A stretch of 47,628 nucleotides of DNA from JAAYAN01 sp964437215. Lineage in GTDB: Bacteria > Bacteroidota > Ignavibacteria > Ignavibacteriales > Melioribacteraceae. The stretch is taken from contig CAYTFZ010000011.1 of assembly GCA_964437215.1 (NCBI GenBank), positions 1 to 47,628 on the forward strand, written 5' to 3'. The position numbers and the translations under genes are program-made. Shown piece by piece: positions 25,615-35,259 of this stretch; the stretch's first letter is position 1, and each line of letters starts with the position of its first letter. A model generated the notes under the pieces. That model saw nothing but the letters and a program-made list of their open reading frames with translations. It ran no database searches and was not told the origin of the DNA.

Positions 25615-27109
25615 GTGCTGCTTATAGTTTTTGCTTTATCTTTTTTTGAAGTGTTTTTAACAGCACAACAGAAGGACGTTTCAATAATTTATGATGGCAA
25701 ATCCTCTTTGCGCCGCATTGCCGAAGTTCATTTAAACAATCCCGATTTATGGGAGGACATTTTACGCTCCAACAATATTAAGGATGCCGGTTCAATACAG
25801 AAAGGACAAAAATTAATAATACCTGTTTCTAAAATATTAGAAACAGAAAGTATTATAAAAAAAATGAACCGCAAAATTGAAGAAGCAACTTTAGAAGGTG
25901 CGGGTTATTTTGCTAAAAATTCTTTTAAAACTGCAGCAGAAATGAAAGAATTTGCATTGCAAAGCAGAATTAAAGGCGATTGGGCAGCCGCAGTAAAATA
26001 TGCAAATATATGTTTAGAAGCAGCCGAAAAATCGATTGAAGAGACAAAGAAAGCAAGACTGATAAATGCCGAAGCCTATTTAATATATAAGAAAGGACAA
26101 GTTGATAAGCGGAAACCCGAAAATAAAATCTGGAAAGAAGCGGAATTAAATTCAGAATTTTATGAAAACGACAGGCTTAGAACAATGTCGCGCTCGCTTG
26201 CCGAGGTAAACTTTTCTGATAAAAGCAGGTTTAGATTGAACGAAAATTCGCAAGCGGTTATTTTGAAGTCAAGGATGGATCTTCTTGATAATTCAAGCGA
26301 AAATAAAATTACAATCGAAAAAGGCGATGCTTTTGCATATCTTAATTCTAAAAGCAGCAAAAAAAAATTTGATTTCGATTTGCCAGGAATAAAAACAAAA
26401 ATCAATTCCGATTTTTTCTGGGTACAGAAAGATGAAAAGCTTACCAAACTTGCAAATTACGAAGGCGAAATAGAGCTTACGGCATCCGACTCGACTGTTC
26501 TTGTATCAAAAAATCAAGGGACGCTTGTTCCCAAAGGAGGAAAACCTTCAAAACCGACCAATCTTCCTGATCCGCCTGAAGTTATTTCTCCCGCTGATAA
26601 AAGTATTTTGTTTGCTCCGAATGCTGAATTAATCTGGAAGAAAAATCAAAATGTTTTATCCTATAAACTTGTAATTTCGCCGGTAAACAATTTTAAAAGT
26701 ACTATTATCAGCGAGACTTCCATTGCAGAAAATTCCTTTGTTACACCCGATCTTAATCCCGGAACATATTTCTGGAGAGTTGCTGCCGTCGACAGCTTCG
26801 GACTTCCCGGTCCGTTCGGTCAGCCGTTTTCTTTCCAAATTAAATCGGATGAAAATAAACCGTTTTTAACGCTTGAATTTCCGGGAATTAATTATGTATC
26901 GCGTGAAGATTCAGTTAAATATAAGGGCAGAACCGAAAAAAATGTTACAGTAAAAGTAAATGGNNNNNNNNNNNNNNNNNNNNNNNNNNNNNNNNNNNNN
27001 NNNNNNNNNNNNNNNNNNNNNNNNNNNNNNNNNNNNNNNNNNNNNNNNNNNNNNNNNNNNNNNTGAAGATTATTTAAATAATAAAACTGAATATTTGCTG
27101 AAAAAATAA
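25615..27109 (+). CDS. LysM and FecR domain protein (interrupted by scaffold gap)
   Basis: After a signal segment (VLLIVFALSFFEVFLTA) comes a LysM domain (about 25-75, RRIAEVHLNNPDLWEDIL and IQKGQKLIIP). A helical TPR-like region (about 95-150) follows, then a FecR-type domain (about 195-300) and a fibronectin-like segment (GTYFWRVAAVDSFGLPGPF). The frame enters the N run at 26964. The likely C-terminus after the gap reads EDYLNNKTEYLLKK and stops at 27107-27109. The annotated start is GTG 25615, but the frame is open upstream. A strong GGGGGAAG ribosome site precedes an ATT at 25582 that would restore a Lys-rich n-region. LysM suggests peptidoglycan binding in the periplasm. Confidence 0.8.
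26964..27063. other. Scaffold gap of 100 N
   Basis: The run of exactly 100 N is a nominal gap inside the LysM-FecR gene. The flanks show no obvious shared sequence, so coding sequence of unknown length is missing here and frames left and right cannot be compared. Confidence 0.95.
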
Positions 27110-27132
27110 ATTTTAACTTATATGGTGCGGTT

Positions 27133-30100
27133 TTGAAAAAAATAATAATAAGTTTATTAATAATCTGGGCAGCTGCTTTATCCGCCCAGGAAAATTTGCA
27201 GTATTTTACATACGGTCCCGCTGCAGACCGCCGAGAAGGTGATGATGATTTCAGGCAGACTGTTTTTCTTAAAATTCCGGAAACCGCTCCGGATATTATA
27301 AAATTGATGTTATTCGATCCGGAATGCAGCGGTTCCGGCGATACTAAATTCGGCGGGTATATTTGGGATACGCATACTTTATTCAGACTTTCAGGAGGTG
27401 AAGGGGTTTATTCGGGATATGACCCTCTGGTTAACGAGCGCGGTGAAAATCTTTCTGACAAGGAAATATTAATTAAAGAACAGGTTTATATAAATGATGA
27501 AGAAACTGACTCGAAATGGGTTTTATTTGCCGAATTTCCAAAAGAAAAGGGCGAAAAGATTTCGGGTTATTATTATTTCAAGCTTTTTGTAAAAGGTGTT
27601 TCGGGGGACGATTGTAATGTTTATGATTTAAAAATTACCGATCAGAATAATTCCGAAATTACCGCAAGCGGCTTTTTATCTTTTTCGCCCTCGCTGCGGA
27701 TTGAAAATAAAGGAGATGTTTTCCAAACTCGATTTTTTGTAAACAGCAGCACAAACAAAATCACAGTAAAAACATTCGATTACGATAACGCCAGAATTAC
27801 ATTATCTACAAGAACACGAGAAAATGTGGATATTTCCCCTTCGGGCGACGGAAATGAAAAAACGTTTTCGGTGAATCTTGATGAATATGAAAAAGGCAGC
27901 GAATGCGCTCTAAACTTTTATCATACTTTTTCAAAACCAAACGATTTTATTGTCTCTGTTTGTGACGTCAGCGGGAAAGCAATTCCCTTAAGTCTTCCTG
28001 TAAAAAAACGTAAATTCAATAGTCTTCCGGTTATGAAATATAATTTCAGATATTTACCCGATTGCCGGTCGGTATATTTTGATGCTTCGGCAAGTTCGGA
28101 TAATGATAACAATAAATTAACATTTTTATGGATATTTGAAGACGGTAAGATTTCTGAAGGAGAAAAAATTGTAAACTCATTTTCGGAAAAGAAGGTTTAT
28201 CCTGTTATTCTTTGTGTATCCGATAATTCCGGCTGTGTAACCAACACAAAAATTTCTCAGTTTGAAGTAAGATTAAATAATCCACCCACAGCAAATGCAG
28301 AGGAAAATATTGTTTCGTATCCGGGTGCGGCAATCAAATTCGATGCTTCAAAATCTTCGGATACTGATGGAAAGATAAATAAGTACGAATGGAATTTCGG
28401 CGATAATTTTCAAAAAAGCGGAATAACAGCTTCGTATTCGTATAAAAATCCGGGAACATACAATGCGTTGCTTATAGTAACAGACAATTCAGATTCACCC
28501 TGCAACAAAGATACAGCATATATAAATGTAAAAATAAACGAATCTCCTACGGCTGTTGCACCGGCTTCTTTTAATATTTCAGCTTCCGAAGAATTTGAAC
28601 TGGACGGAGGAAAAAGTTATGATCCCGACGGCGAAATAATTTACTTTAAGTGGCAGTTTCAATCCGGCGAAGTGAAAGAAGGAAAAGTAATTAAGCATAA
28701 ATTCGAAAAACCCGGGTTGCAGAAAATATTGTTACAAGTTAAAGATAACGACAATCAGAAAAACAGTTTTTCGCAAGCTGAATTTTTCGTTACTGTAAAT
28801 AATCCTCCGGTTGCTTCGGCAGGGAAAGATTTGCTTGTTGCAGCAGATGAAAAGTTTATTCTCGATGCTGCAGGTTCGAAGGATGCTGACGGTGAAATAA
28901 TAAAATACAAATGGCTCCTGCCTGATGATAAAACAATTGTAGGCGTAAAAAATGAGTTAAGTTTTAATAAACCGGGCAAATATAATATTAAATTAAAAGT
29001 GGAAGATAATTCCGGAACCGAATCTCGTTTTGCAGAAGATGAAATTGAAATAACTGTAAATGCTCCGCCAGTTGCAAAAGCAGGAAACGATGTTAAGCAG
29101 ACTTTCGGAAATGTTAAATTTGATGCCTCCGGATCTTTTGACCCGGACGGAGAGATAATAAAATATGAATGGGATTTCGGGGACGGCGCAAAAGGAAACG
29201 GAAAATCTGTATCGCATTCGTACAATGAACCTGGGAAATTCAATGTGATTTTGAAAGTAACCGATAATTCTTCAGTAAAAAATAATATTTCTTTTGATTC
29301 AGCTTCTGTGGAGATAAATCATAAACCGGTTGCTGATGCCGGACCGGATTTAATCTATGCTCTCGGCGATTCTGTAAAACTTGATGCCTCAAATTCGTTT
29401 GATCCCGATGGTAAAATAACAAGTTACACTTGGAGTATCAGCGACGGGACTGGGTTTTCCGGCGAAAAATGTTTTTATCAATTTCAGAATTCCGGAATAT
29501 ATAAAGCAGTTTTAACTGTTAAAGATAACAGCGGCGATAAAGAAGCTGAGGGAATTGATGAAGTAAAAATAAAAGTAAATTCAGCGCCTGTAATAAAAGT
29601 TGAAGACAATTTTATAATTGCACCGGGTGAAGAAGTTGTAATTGATGCATCTTCTTCATACGACTCCGATTCTGACAGGCTGAGTTTTTACTGGTTATTA
29701 TATGAAGAAGGAAAAACAGAATCTTCTGCAAAAATTAAATACAAACCTGAAAAAGCGGGTATTAATAAAATTACATTGCGAATTGATGACGGTGAAGGAT
29801 TGAGAAACTCTGTTTCCGAAATAACAATTATCGTGCGAGTTAACAGCAGTCCTATTGCCGAAGCCGGAGATGACTTATATACTTGCAGCCTTTTGAATAA
29901 TTTTGATGCCTCCGCTTCTTCCGATTTGGACGGAGATGCTTTGTCGTTTAAGTGGAATTTCGGGGACGGTTCGCCGGAGGAAAACGGAATTCTGGTTTCT
30001 CACATTTTCAAGCAGCCGGGTATTTATCCTGTAACACTTACAGCAGATGACGGAACAGGGCTATCAAATTCGAGTTCTGTATCTTTAAGAAAAATTCACA

Positions 30101-31917
30101 TCAATCATCCGCCTGTTGCAGATGCACAGGGAGATATTGTTAGTTGTGCCGGAGAGATTGTTTTGTTTAGCGGAAATAAATGTTCCGATACGGAAGGCGG
30201 TGTTTTAAAATATCACTGGGATTTTGGCGACGGGACTTTTTCGGATGAGGCAAATCCTGTAAAGATTTATAAAAACGGTGGAATTTATAAAGTGCTGCTT
30301 AAAGTGGAGGATGACTCTGGACTTGAATGCAATTACGATTACGATGATGTAACCATTACTGTTGCAGAATCTCCCGTGGCTTTTGCCGGAGAGGATATTG
30401 TTGCTTGTGTTAATAATCCGATAAAATTCGACGGTTCAAAATCGAGAGATACTGATGGACTTGTTAACAGTTATTTATGGGATTTCGGCGACGGTTCACA
30501 GGGTGGGGGGGCAACCCCGGCACATACTTATACTGAACCAGGTGAATATAATGTAACGCTATCTATTTTTGGTGAACAGACCGGCAGTTGCGATAATACA
30601 GATACTGATCAGCTGAAAGTTACAGTGTTACAGGCTCCAGCTTGTGTAATATCGGCTCCGGCAGTTGCAGCAATAAATGAAACCGTTCTTTTCGACGGTT
30701 CCAAATCTTCTGGAGAAAATATTAAAAGTTTTTATTGGAATTTTAATGACGGAAGCATCGACAGCGGCAGATCTGTTAATCATTCTTTTAACAAGCCGGG
30801 GAAATACAATGTAAGCTTAAAGGCAGATACAAAAAATAATTCGGAGTGCAGTTTTTCGGTATCCGAGCATATTATTGTAATAAATGATGCACCGAAAGCT
30901 GAAGTAAAAGCAAAATCAATTGCAAAAATAAACGAGCTTATTACGTTCGATGCATCGGGCTCATCGGATAATGATGGTAAAATAACAACTTGCATTTGGG
31001 ATTTTGGAGAGAATGAAAAAGATACCGGCTTGATAGTAAATCATAAATTCAGCAAATCCGGCAGCAAATTTGTTTTACTAAAAGTAATTGACAATACACA
31101 GGCTTCAAATAATTTTGCTTTCGATACAATAAAAGTTTTTATCGAACCTGAAAAAGAAATAAAAATTAAAGGTCCGGATAAAGCTTTCACCGGCAGCAAC
31201 CTTACTTATTATTCCGTAACAGATGAAAATGAAAATTCAGTTTGGTTTGTAAACGGCGAAAAATCTCAAACAGGTAAAGTATTGAATGTAAAATTTGATG
31301 AAGCCGGTATTCATTCAATCACGCTGAAAATACGGGATGAAAAAAACAGCGAGGAATATAATATCAGTAAAGAAATTGAAATAAAAGAAATTCCTCAAGC
31401 AGAAATTATTACCGATAAAAATACTTTTTGCACAAAAGAAGAAATTATTTTTAACATTAAAGAAGAAAAATCTGAAGGAATTAAGTCAGAGTATTTTTGG
31501 AAAATTAACGGTGAACCTGCAGGTAACGGCAACCTTTTAGGGTTTACGTCCACTGCTTCAGGTGAAAAGACAATTGAGGCAGAAATTATTTGGGAAGTTG
31601 ATTCGGTAAAAGCAAAATCTTATTCAAGAAAAGATTTTTCGGTTTACGGGTTGCCTGAAGCAATAATAATTTCCTCCGAAAAAATTTATATCGGCGCAAT
31701 AAACGATGAAACAATTTTCGAAGCCCTGTTGATTTCCGGAACACAGAATGCAGAATTTTATTGGGATTTCGGCGACGGACAAAAAGCTTCCGGGAAAAAA
31801 GTAAAACACAAATTTTCCAAACCCGGAAATTATAAAGTTGAACTTAAATCCGAAAGCAGAAACGGCTGCGGTTCTTCGTTTACTATTAAAAATATCGAGG
31901 TTCGCAAAGCTGAATAA
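27133..31917 (+). CDS. Giant exported PKD-repeat protein
   Basis: The 1594-residue protein has a signal peptide (KKIIISLLIIWAAALSA), an N-terminal beta-rich domain of about 290 residues, then about 15 PKD-like Ig-fold repeats of roughly 85 residues to the very end. Typical cores are YEWDFGDGAKGNG, YHWDFGDGTFSD, YLWDFGDGSQGG and FYWDFGDGQKASG. Others have decayed, for example YTWSISDGTGFSG and SVWFVNGEKSQTG. PKD domains mediate extracellular protein or carbohydrate contacts. No type IX sorting domain, membrane anchor or catalytic domain is visible. The start is TTG. It follows the LysM-FecR gene by about 23 bases, likely in one operon with the histidine kinase. Confidence 0.9.
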   Translation: MKKIIISLLIIWAAALSAQENLQYFTYGPAADRREGDDDFRQTVFLKIPETAPDIIKLMLFDPECSGSGDTKFGGYIWDTHTLFRLSGGEGVYSGYDPLVNERGENLSDKEILIKEQVYINDEETDSKWVLFAEFPKEKGEKISGYYYFKLFVKGVSGDDCNVYDLKITDQNNSEITASGFLSFSPSLRIENKGDVFQTRFFVNSSTNKITVKTFDYDNARITLSTRTRENVDISPSGDGNEKTFSVNLDEYEKGSECALNFYHTFSKPNDFIVSVCDVSGKAIPLSLPVKKRKFNSLPVMKYNFRYLPDCRSVYFDASASSDNDNNKLTFLWIFEDGKISEGEKIVNSFSEKKVYPVILCVSDNSGCVTNTKISQFEVRLNNPPTANAEENIVSYPGAAIKFDASKSSDTDGKINKYEWNFGDNFQKSGITASYSYKNPGTYNALLIVTDNSDSPCNKDTAYINVKINESPTAVAPASFNISASEEFELDGGKSYDPDGEIIYFKWQFQSGEVKEGKVIKHKFEKPGLQKILLQVKDNDNQKNSFSQAEFFVTVNNPPVASAGKDLLVAADEKFILDAAGSKDADGEIIKYKWLLPDDKTIVGVKNELSFNKPGKYNIKLKVEDNSGTESRFAEDEIEITVNAPPVAKAGNDVKQTFGNVKFDASGSFDPDGEIIKYEWDFGDGAKGNGKSVSHSYNEPGKFNVILKVTDNSSVKNNISFDSASVEINHKPVADAGPDLIYALGDSVKLDASNSFDPDGKITSYTWSISDGTGFSGEKCFYQFQNSGIYKAVLTVKDNSGDKEAEGIDEVKIKVNSAPVIKVEDNFIIAPGEEVVIDASSSYDSDSDRLSFYWLLYEEGKTESSAKIKYKPEKAGINKITLRIDDGEGLRNSVSEITIIVRVNSSPIAEAGDDLYTCSLLNNFDASASSDLDGDALSFKWNFGDGSPEENGILVSHIFKQPGIYPVTLTADDGTGLSNSSSVSLRKIHINHPPVADAQGDIVSCAGEIVLFSGNKCSDTEGGVLKYHWDFGDGTFSDEANPVKIYKNGGIYKVLLKVEDDSGLECNYDYDDVTITVAESPVAFAGEDIVACVNNPIKFDGSKSRDTDGLVNSYLWDFGDGSQGGGATPAHTYTEPGEYNVTLSIFGEQTGSCDNTDTDQLKVTVLQAPACVISAPAVAAINETVLFDGSKSSGENIKSFYWNFNDGSIDSGRSVNHSFNKPGKYNVSLKADTKNNSECSFSVSEHIIVINDAPKAEVKAKSIAKINELITFDASGSSDNDGKITTCIWDFGENEKDTGLIVNHKFSKSGSKFVLLKVIDNTQASNNFAFDTIKVFIEPEKEIKIKGPDKAFTGSNLTYYSVTDENENSVWFVNGEKSQTGKVLNVKFDEAGIHSITLKIRDEKNSEEYNISKEIEIKEIPQAEIITDKNTFCTKEEIIFNIKEEKSEGIKSEYFWKINGEPAGNGNLLGFTSTASGEKTIEAEIIWEVDSVKAKSYSRKDFSVYGLPEAIIISSEKIYIGAINDETIFEALLISGTQNAEFYWDFGDGQKASGKKVKHKFSKPGNYKVELKSESRNGCGSSFTIKNIEVRKAE

Positions 31918-31920
31918 AAA

Positions 31921-32331
31921 TCAAATGTATATTGAATAAAAATTTCTGTTAATCGACTTTAAATTTTGAAGGATATAAGAAATATCCATCACAAAATTTT
32001 TAAGAACAGAAATACTGCTTGATTCATAAAAGAAATATTTTACGCCAAGCTTCCGGCACTGGTTTTCGTGCCGCCAGTTTTTTGAAGAAGTCTGTACTAT
32101 TAATTTCGTTTTTTCTGAGAATTTACTGATCCACCTCAGATAATTGAGATTAATTTCGTTATCAAATTCAATTTCTGTAATTACAACATCAATTTTGTTA
32201 AGTTTAATGTAGCTCAAAACAAACGGCGAATATTTGTTGAATACCTCGAACTCTATATCGATATCATTTAAAAAAGCATTCTTAATTTGTCGGACTTTTT
32301 GCTCCAATTCGTTTACTATAACAATTGTCAT
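31921..32331 (-). CDS. Degenerate CheY-like receiver protein
   Basis: The 136-residue protein has the alternating strand/helix pattern of a receiver, but its active site is changed. The acidic pair is lost (VIVNELE). The phospho-acceptor position reads Glu (KIDVVITEIEF, E53). The conserved Lys is missing (YFFYESSS), while the Thr/Ser is kept (LIVQTSS). A Glu there often mimics phosphorylation. It has no output domain and carries a strong AGGAGA ribosome site. It converges with the PKD gene, three bases separating the stops, and lies divergent from the type IX secreted protein. Receiver identity is inferred from pattern. Confidence 0.6.
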   Translation of the reverse strand: MTIVIVNELEQKVRQIKNAFLNDIDIEFEVFNKYSPFVLSYIKLNKIDVVITEIEFDNEINLNYLRWISKFSEKTKLIVQTSSKNWRHENQCRKLGVKYFFYESSSISVLKNFVMDISYILQNLKSINRNFYSIYI

Positions 32332-32621
32332 AATTTTCTCCTTTTACTGAAATTAAAATAACAATCCTTGATATTTTAATCTTTAGCAGTATCTGTTAAA
32401 AAAATGACAATTTGAATTAAGGAAGTATGTAACATTTTGTGCTACAGTAATATGAAATGCAGGAACCGGTTTTACGGGTAGATATTAAATCATAAAAAAA
32501 ATATAATCGGTAAATAAAGAGAAAGTTTTACTTAGAATTTAAATATTATGATATAGGTCACTTTACTGATGAAAAAATTACTTATTTTTAATAGATAATT
32601 TCTTTTTAATATGAGGGTATT
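32332..32621. promoter_or_regulatory. Divergent intergenic region with a TGAYATAKRTCA site
   Basis: This 290-base A/T-rich region lies between the degenerate receiver and the type IX secreted protein. It holds an AACCGGTT palindrome near 32466 and a quasi-palindrome TGATATAGGTCA at 32549-32560, 62 bases before the secreted protein's start. No ORF is visible. Confidence 0.4.
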
Positions 32622-35000
32622 ATGAGAAACTTAATTTTAATTGTATTACTTTCGATTGACTTTTTATGCGCGCAATGGATAAATGTTAATCCAAACCCTG
32701 AAGGAGTTGCGTTTAATGCAGTAAGTTATGCCGATAGCCTTACAATATGGGCTGCCGGTGATCAGGGCATGTTGCTTAAATCCACAGATAAAGGCGGAAG
32801 CTGGCTTAATATTTACGGGGTAACTTCCAGAGATATAAATTATATTGATTTTTTTGACCTTCAAAAAGGTTTTATTATTGGCGACAACGGCACAATTAAA
32901 CTTACTTCCGATGGCGGTAATAGTTGGGAAGATGGGAATCTGATACTTGAACACAATCTGATGGATGGATTGTGGATTGATTCAAATACAATTATTGCAG
33001 CAGGGGAAGACGGAGTTATAATTAAAGGTTCATTCGAAGATAATTCTTGGAATGTAATGCCGGGAGTAAATTATAACACCATTTTCGATCTTTATATGAA
33101 AAACGATTCAATTTGGGCGGGCGGCAGATATGGCGAACTTCAATTATCTTTAGATTTTGGCGAAAGCTGGAGTGCTAATTCAGGCATTTCAGATTATTGG
33201 GATGATCCAATTTATTCGATAACAAAATTCAGTAAATATTATTATGCAATGACAAGTAATATAAATTTCCTTTCTAGTAATTCAGGAATTGATTGGATAG
33301 ATGCCCCTATTTCAAGTTACGCAGATTGCAGGAAAAATTTTTCAACAGATAGTGCTGTTTATACAGTTGGTTATCATGCAGATAATGGAACTTTAATATA
33401 TAGAAACGAAAAAAAAACCTTTCCCCGTTTTCCATTATCAAAATTATCAAATATAGATTTTTATAATTCGAGAAATGGAGTTGTGGTTGGTACAAATGGA
33501 GTTATACTTTCCACTGAAAACGATGGGGAAAGATGGAGTGCAATACTTTCCGGAACTTCCGAAAATTACAGTTCAGTCTGTTTTCCAAGCGATTCAATCG
33601 GGTATTTAACTAGTTTTTATGTTGGAGAAGCAGCTTACTATTCAATATTAAAAAAGACTACCGATAAAGGTAAAAGTTGGAAAGATGTTTTTACTTTTGA
33701 TGGGGAAATTGATGATCCTAATTGGATCGAATTCTATGATGATGAGGTAGGTCTTGTTTCTGACGGTCACAGAGTTTGTCGGACTACTGATGGCGGGTTA
33801 TCTTGGAATTTATTAAGCAGTCATTTCTCCGGTTATTACAGCAGAGTATATCTTTACAACGAACAAAACAGCTTTGCTGCAGGCGGAAACCAATTTTATA
33901 AATCGACCGATACCGGTAAAAACTGGACTGCTGATTTTATTGCCGGTTACGAATTTTGCGATTTCAAGAATATTGCATTTATTGATGAATCGAACGGATT
34001 TATTGTAGGCGACAGTTCCGGGTATGCCATTGTGCTTAAAACCACTGACGGAGGTATAACTTGGGAAAATAAAATGAGATCTTCGGATAATCTATTTATG
34101 ACATTGATAGATATCAGCATTAACGATGATACCAGAATTAATGTTTTGGGAAAAAACGGTGTTGTTCTAAGGTCGGATGACAATTTTGAAAACTACGAAA
34201 TAATAAATATCGAAGGCGGTAATAACTTGAAAGAAATTGCATTCAAAGATTTTTTGAATGGTGCAATTGTAGGTGAAGGCGGGAAAATATTTAATACAAT
34301 TAATGGCGGAACAAGCTGGGGACTTGTAAATTCGGGAACATTTGAAGATTTAAACAGCATAATTTTTACAAATGAAGGCGATGGCTGGATTGCTGGAAAT
34401 TCGGGAGCAGTATTAAAATATAATAAAGATGATCAGTTCCTGCCGGTTGAGTTAATTTCTTTCAATGGGCATTTTACTGAAGAAATGAATATACTTAACT
34501 GGGCAACAGCTTCCGAAATTAATTCTTACGGATTTGAAATTGAAAGAAGGATAGACGGTAAAGACTGGAGTAAAATAGGTTTTGTTCAAGCTGCCGGAAA
34601 CAGCAGTAACAAAAATCAATATAGCTTTTCCGATAAACAAATTTCTAATGGTTTATACGAATACCGGCTAAAACAAATAGATATAGACGGCAGATACGAA
34701 TACAGCAATTCTGTGGAAATAAGAAATAATGTACCATATGCCTATTCATTATCTCAGAATTATCCAAATCCTTTTAATCCTTCAACAAATATTGAAATAA
34801 CAATTCCGTCGCAGCAAAAAACAAGACTGATAGTTTACAATATTTTAGGAGAACAAGTTGCTGTTTTGGCTGATAAAATTATTGATGCAGGGAAACACAT
34901 TTTTAGCTTTAATGCAGAAGGATTGAGTTCGGGGGTTTACTTTTACAGGTGCACTTCTGGGGATTTTGAGCAGACAAAAAAAATGATGTTACTGCAGTAA
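32622..35000 (+). CDS. Type IX-secreted protein with Ycf48/BNR-like repeats
   Basis: The 792-residue protein has a signal peptide (RNLILIVLLSIDFLCA), then a beta-propeller of Ycf48/BNR-like repeats. Their repeated elements are of the types GTIKLTSDGGNSWE, KTTDKGKSWKDV, KTTDGGITWEN and GWIAGNSGAVL (about 20-610). A linker domain follows (about 615-710). The C-terminal type IX sorting domain (about 715-792) opens SLSQNYPNPFNPSTNI and ends GLSSGVYFYRC...KKMMLLQ. The sorting domain directs passage through the outer membrane and attachment or release outside. The propeller probably binds proteins or glycans; no enzyme motif is seen. The PNPFNPST signature is the main taxonomic clue for Ignavibacteriota. 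Confidence 0.92.
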   Translation: MRNLILIVLLSIDFLCAQWINVNPNPEGVAFNAVSYADSLTIWAAGDQGMLLKSTDKGGSWLNIYGVTSRDINYIDFFDLQKGFIIGDNGTIKLTSDGGNSWEDGNLILEHNLMDGLWIDSNTIIAAGEDGVIIKGSFEDNSWNVMPGVNYNTIFDLYMKNDSIWAGGRYGELQLSLDFGESWSANSGISDYWDDPIYSITKFSKYYYAMTSNINFLSSNSGIDWIDAPISSYADCRKNFSTDSAVYTVGYHADNGTLIYRNEKKTFPRFPLSKLSNIDFYNSRNGVVVGTNGVILSTENDGERWSAILSGTSENYSSVCFPSDSIGYLTSFYVGEAAYYSILKKTTDKGKSWKDVFTFDGEIDDPNWIEFYDDEVGLVSDGHRVCRTTDGGLSWNLLSSHFSGYYSRVYLYNEQNSFAAGGNQFYKSTDTGKNWTADFIAGYEFCDFKNIAFIDESNGFIVGDSSGYAIVLKTTDGGITWENKMRSSDNLFMTLIDISINDDTRINVLGKNGVVLRSDDNFENYEIINIEGGNNLKEIAFKDFLNGAIVGEGGKIFNTINGGTSWGLVNSGTFEDLNSIIFTNEGDGWIAGNSGAVLKYNKDDQFLPVELISFNGHFTEEMNILNWATASEINSYGFEIERRIDGKDWSKIGFVQAAGNSSNKNQYSFSDKQISNGLYEYRLKQIDIDGRYEYSNSVEIRNNVPYAYSLSQNYPNPFNPSTNIEITIPSQQKTRLIVYNILGEQVAVLADKIIDAGKHIFSFNAEGLSSGVYFYRCTSGDFEQTKKMMLLQ

Positions 35001-35034
35001 GTTTATAAATTGATATAAGTGTTGGTGGACTATG

Positions 35035-35128
35035 TACCCACGAGAGGATTCGAACCTCCGACCTGCGGTATGGAAAACCAACTCTCCCTGCCTACCGGCA
35101 GGCAGGTATCCTGCTGAGCTACGTGGGC
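35035..35128 (-). pseudogene. Interrupted tRNA-Arg-like gene, probable pseudo-tRNA
   Basis: The 94-base sequence equals the intact tRNA at 36516-36589 in the acceptor stem (GCCCACG/CGTGGGT), T-arm, variable region and 5' half of the D-arm. It has a 20-base palindrome inserted in the D-arm after GGATA. There are also five substitutions: one in the D-stem, one in the anticodon stem and three in the loop. These change the anticodon from CCU (Arg) to UCC (Gly codon GGA) and weaken the D-stem (G10 facing A25). The acceptor and discriminator A73 remain arginine-like. Non-function is the simplest reading, but a working unusual tRNA is not excluded. Confidence 0.75.
35087..35106. repeat. 20-base palindrome inserted in the tRNA D-arm
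   Basis: CCTGCCT and AGGCAGG are perfect 7-base arms around an ACCGGC loop. This CCTGCC-type palindrome is of the kind seen as small dispersed repeats in several bacterial phyla (from memory). Removing it restores a 74-base tRNA outline. Confidence 0.8.
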
Positions 35129-35259
35129 AAGTAAGTAAATAAGGATTTAATGTTTTGGGGTTCATTAAAAAAGTTTATTAAATTAGTTAAAGATTATTAA
35201 AATAGTAACCTATTTAATTAAATTAGCTCTAAATTGTTAAAAACTTCTGGAAGGTAAAA

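Noticed and set aside
28755..29243. 162-codon minus-strand ORF
   Set aside because: It lies antisense inside the PKD-repeat gene and has Ser/Phe-rich composition typical of a shadow frame.
32664..32954. 96-codon minus-strand ORF at the start of the type IX-secreted gene
   Set aside because: It is the antisense shadow of a gene with signal peptide, repeats and sorting domain.
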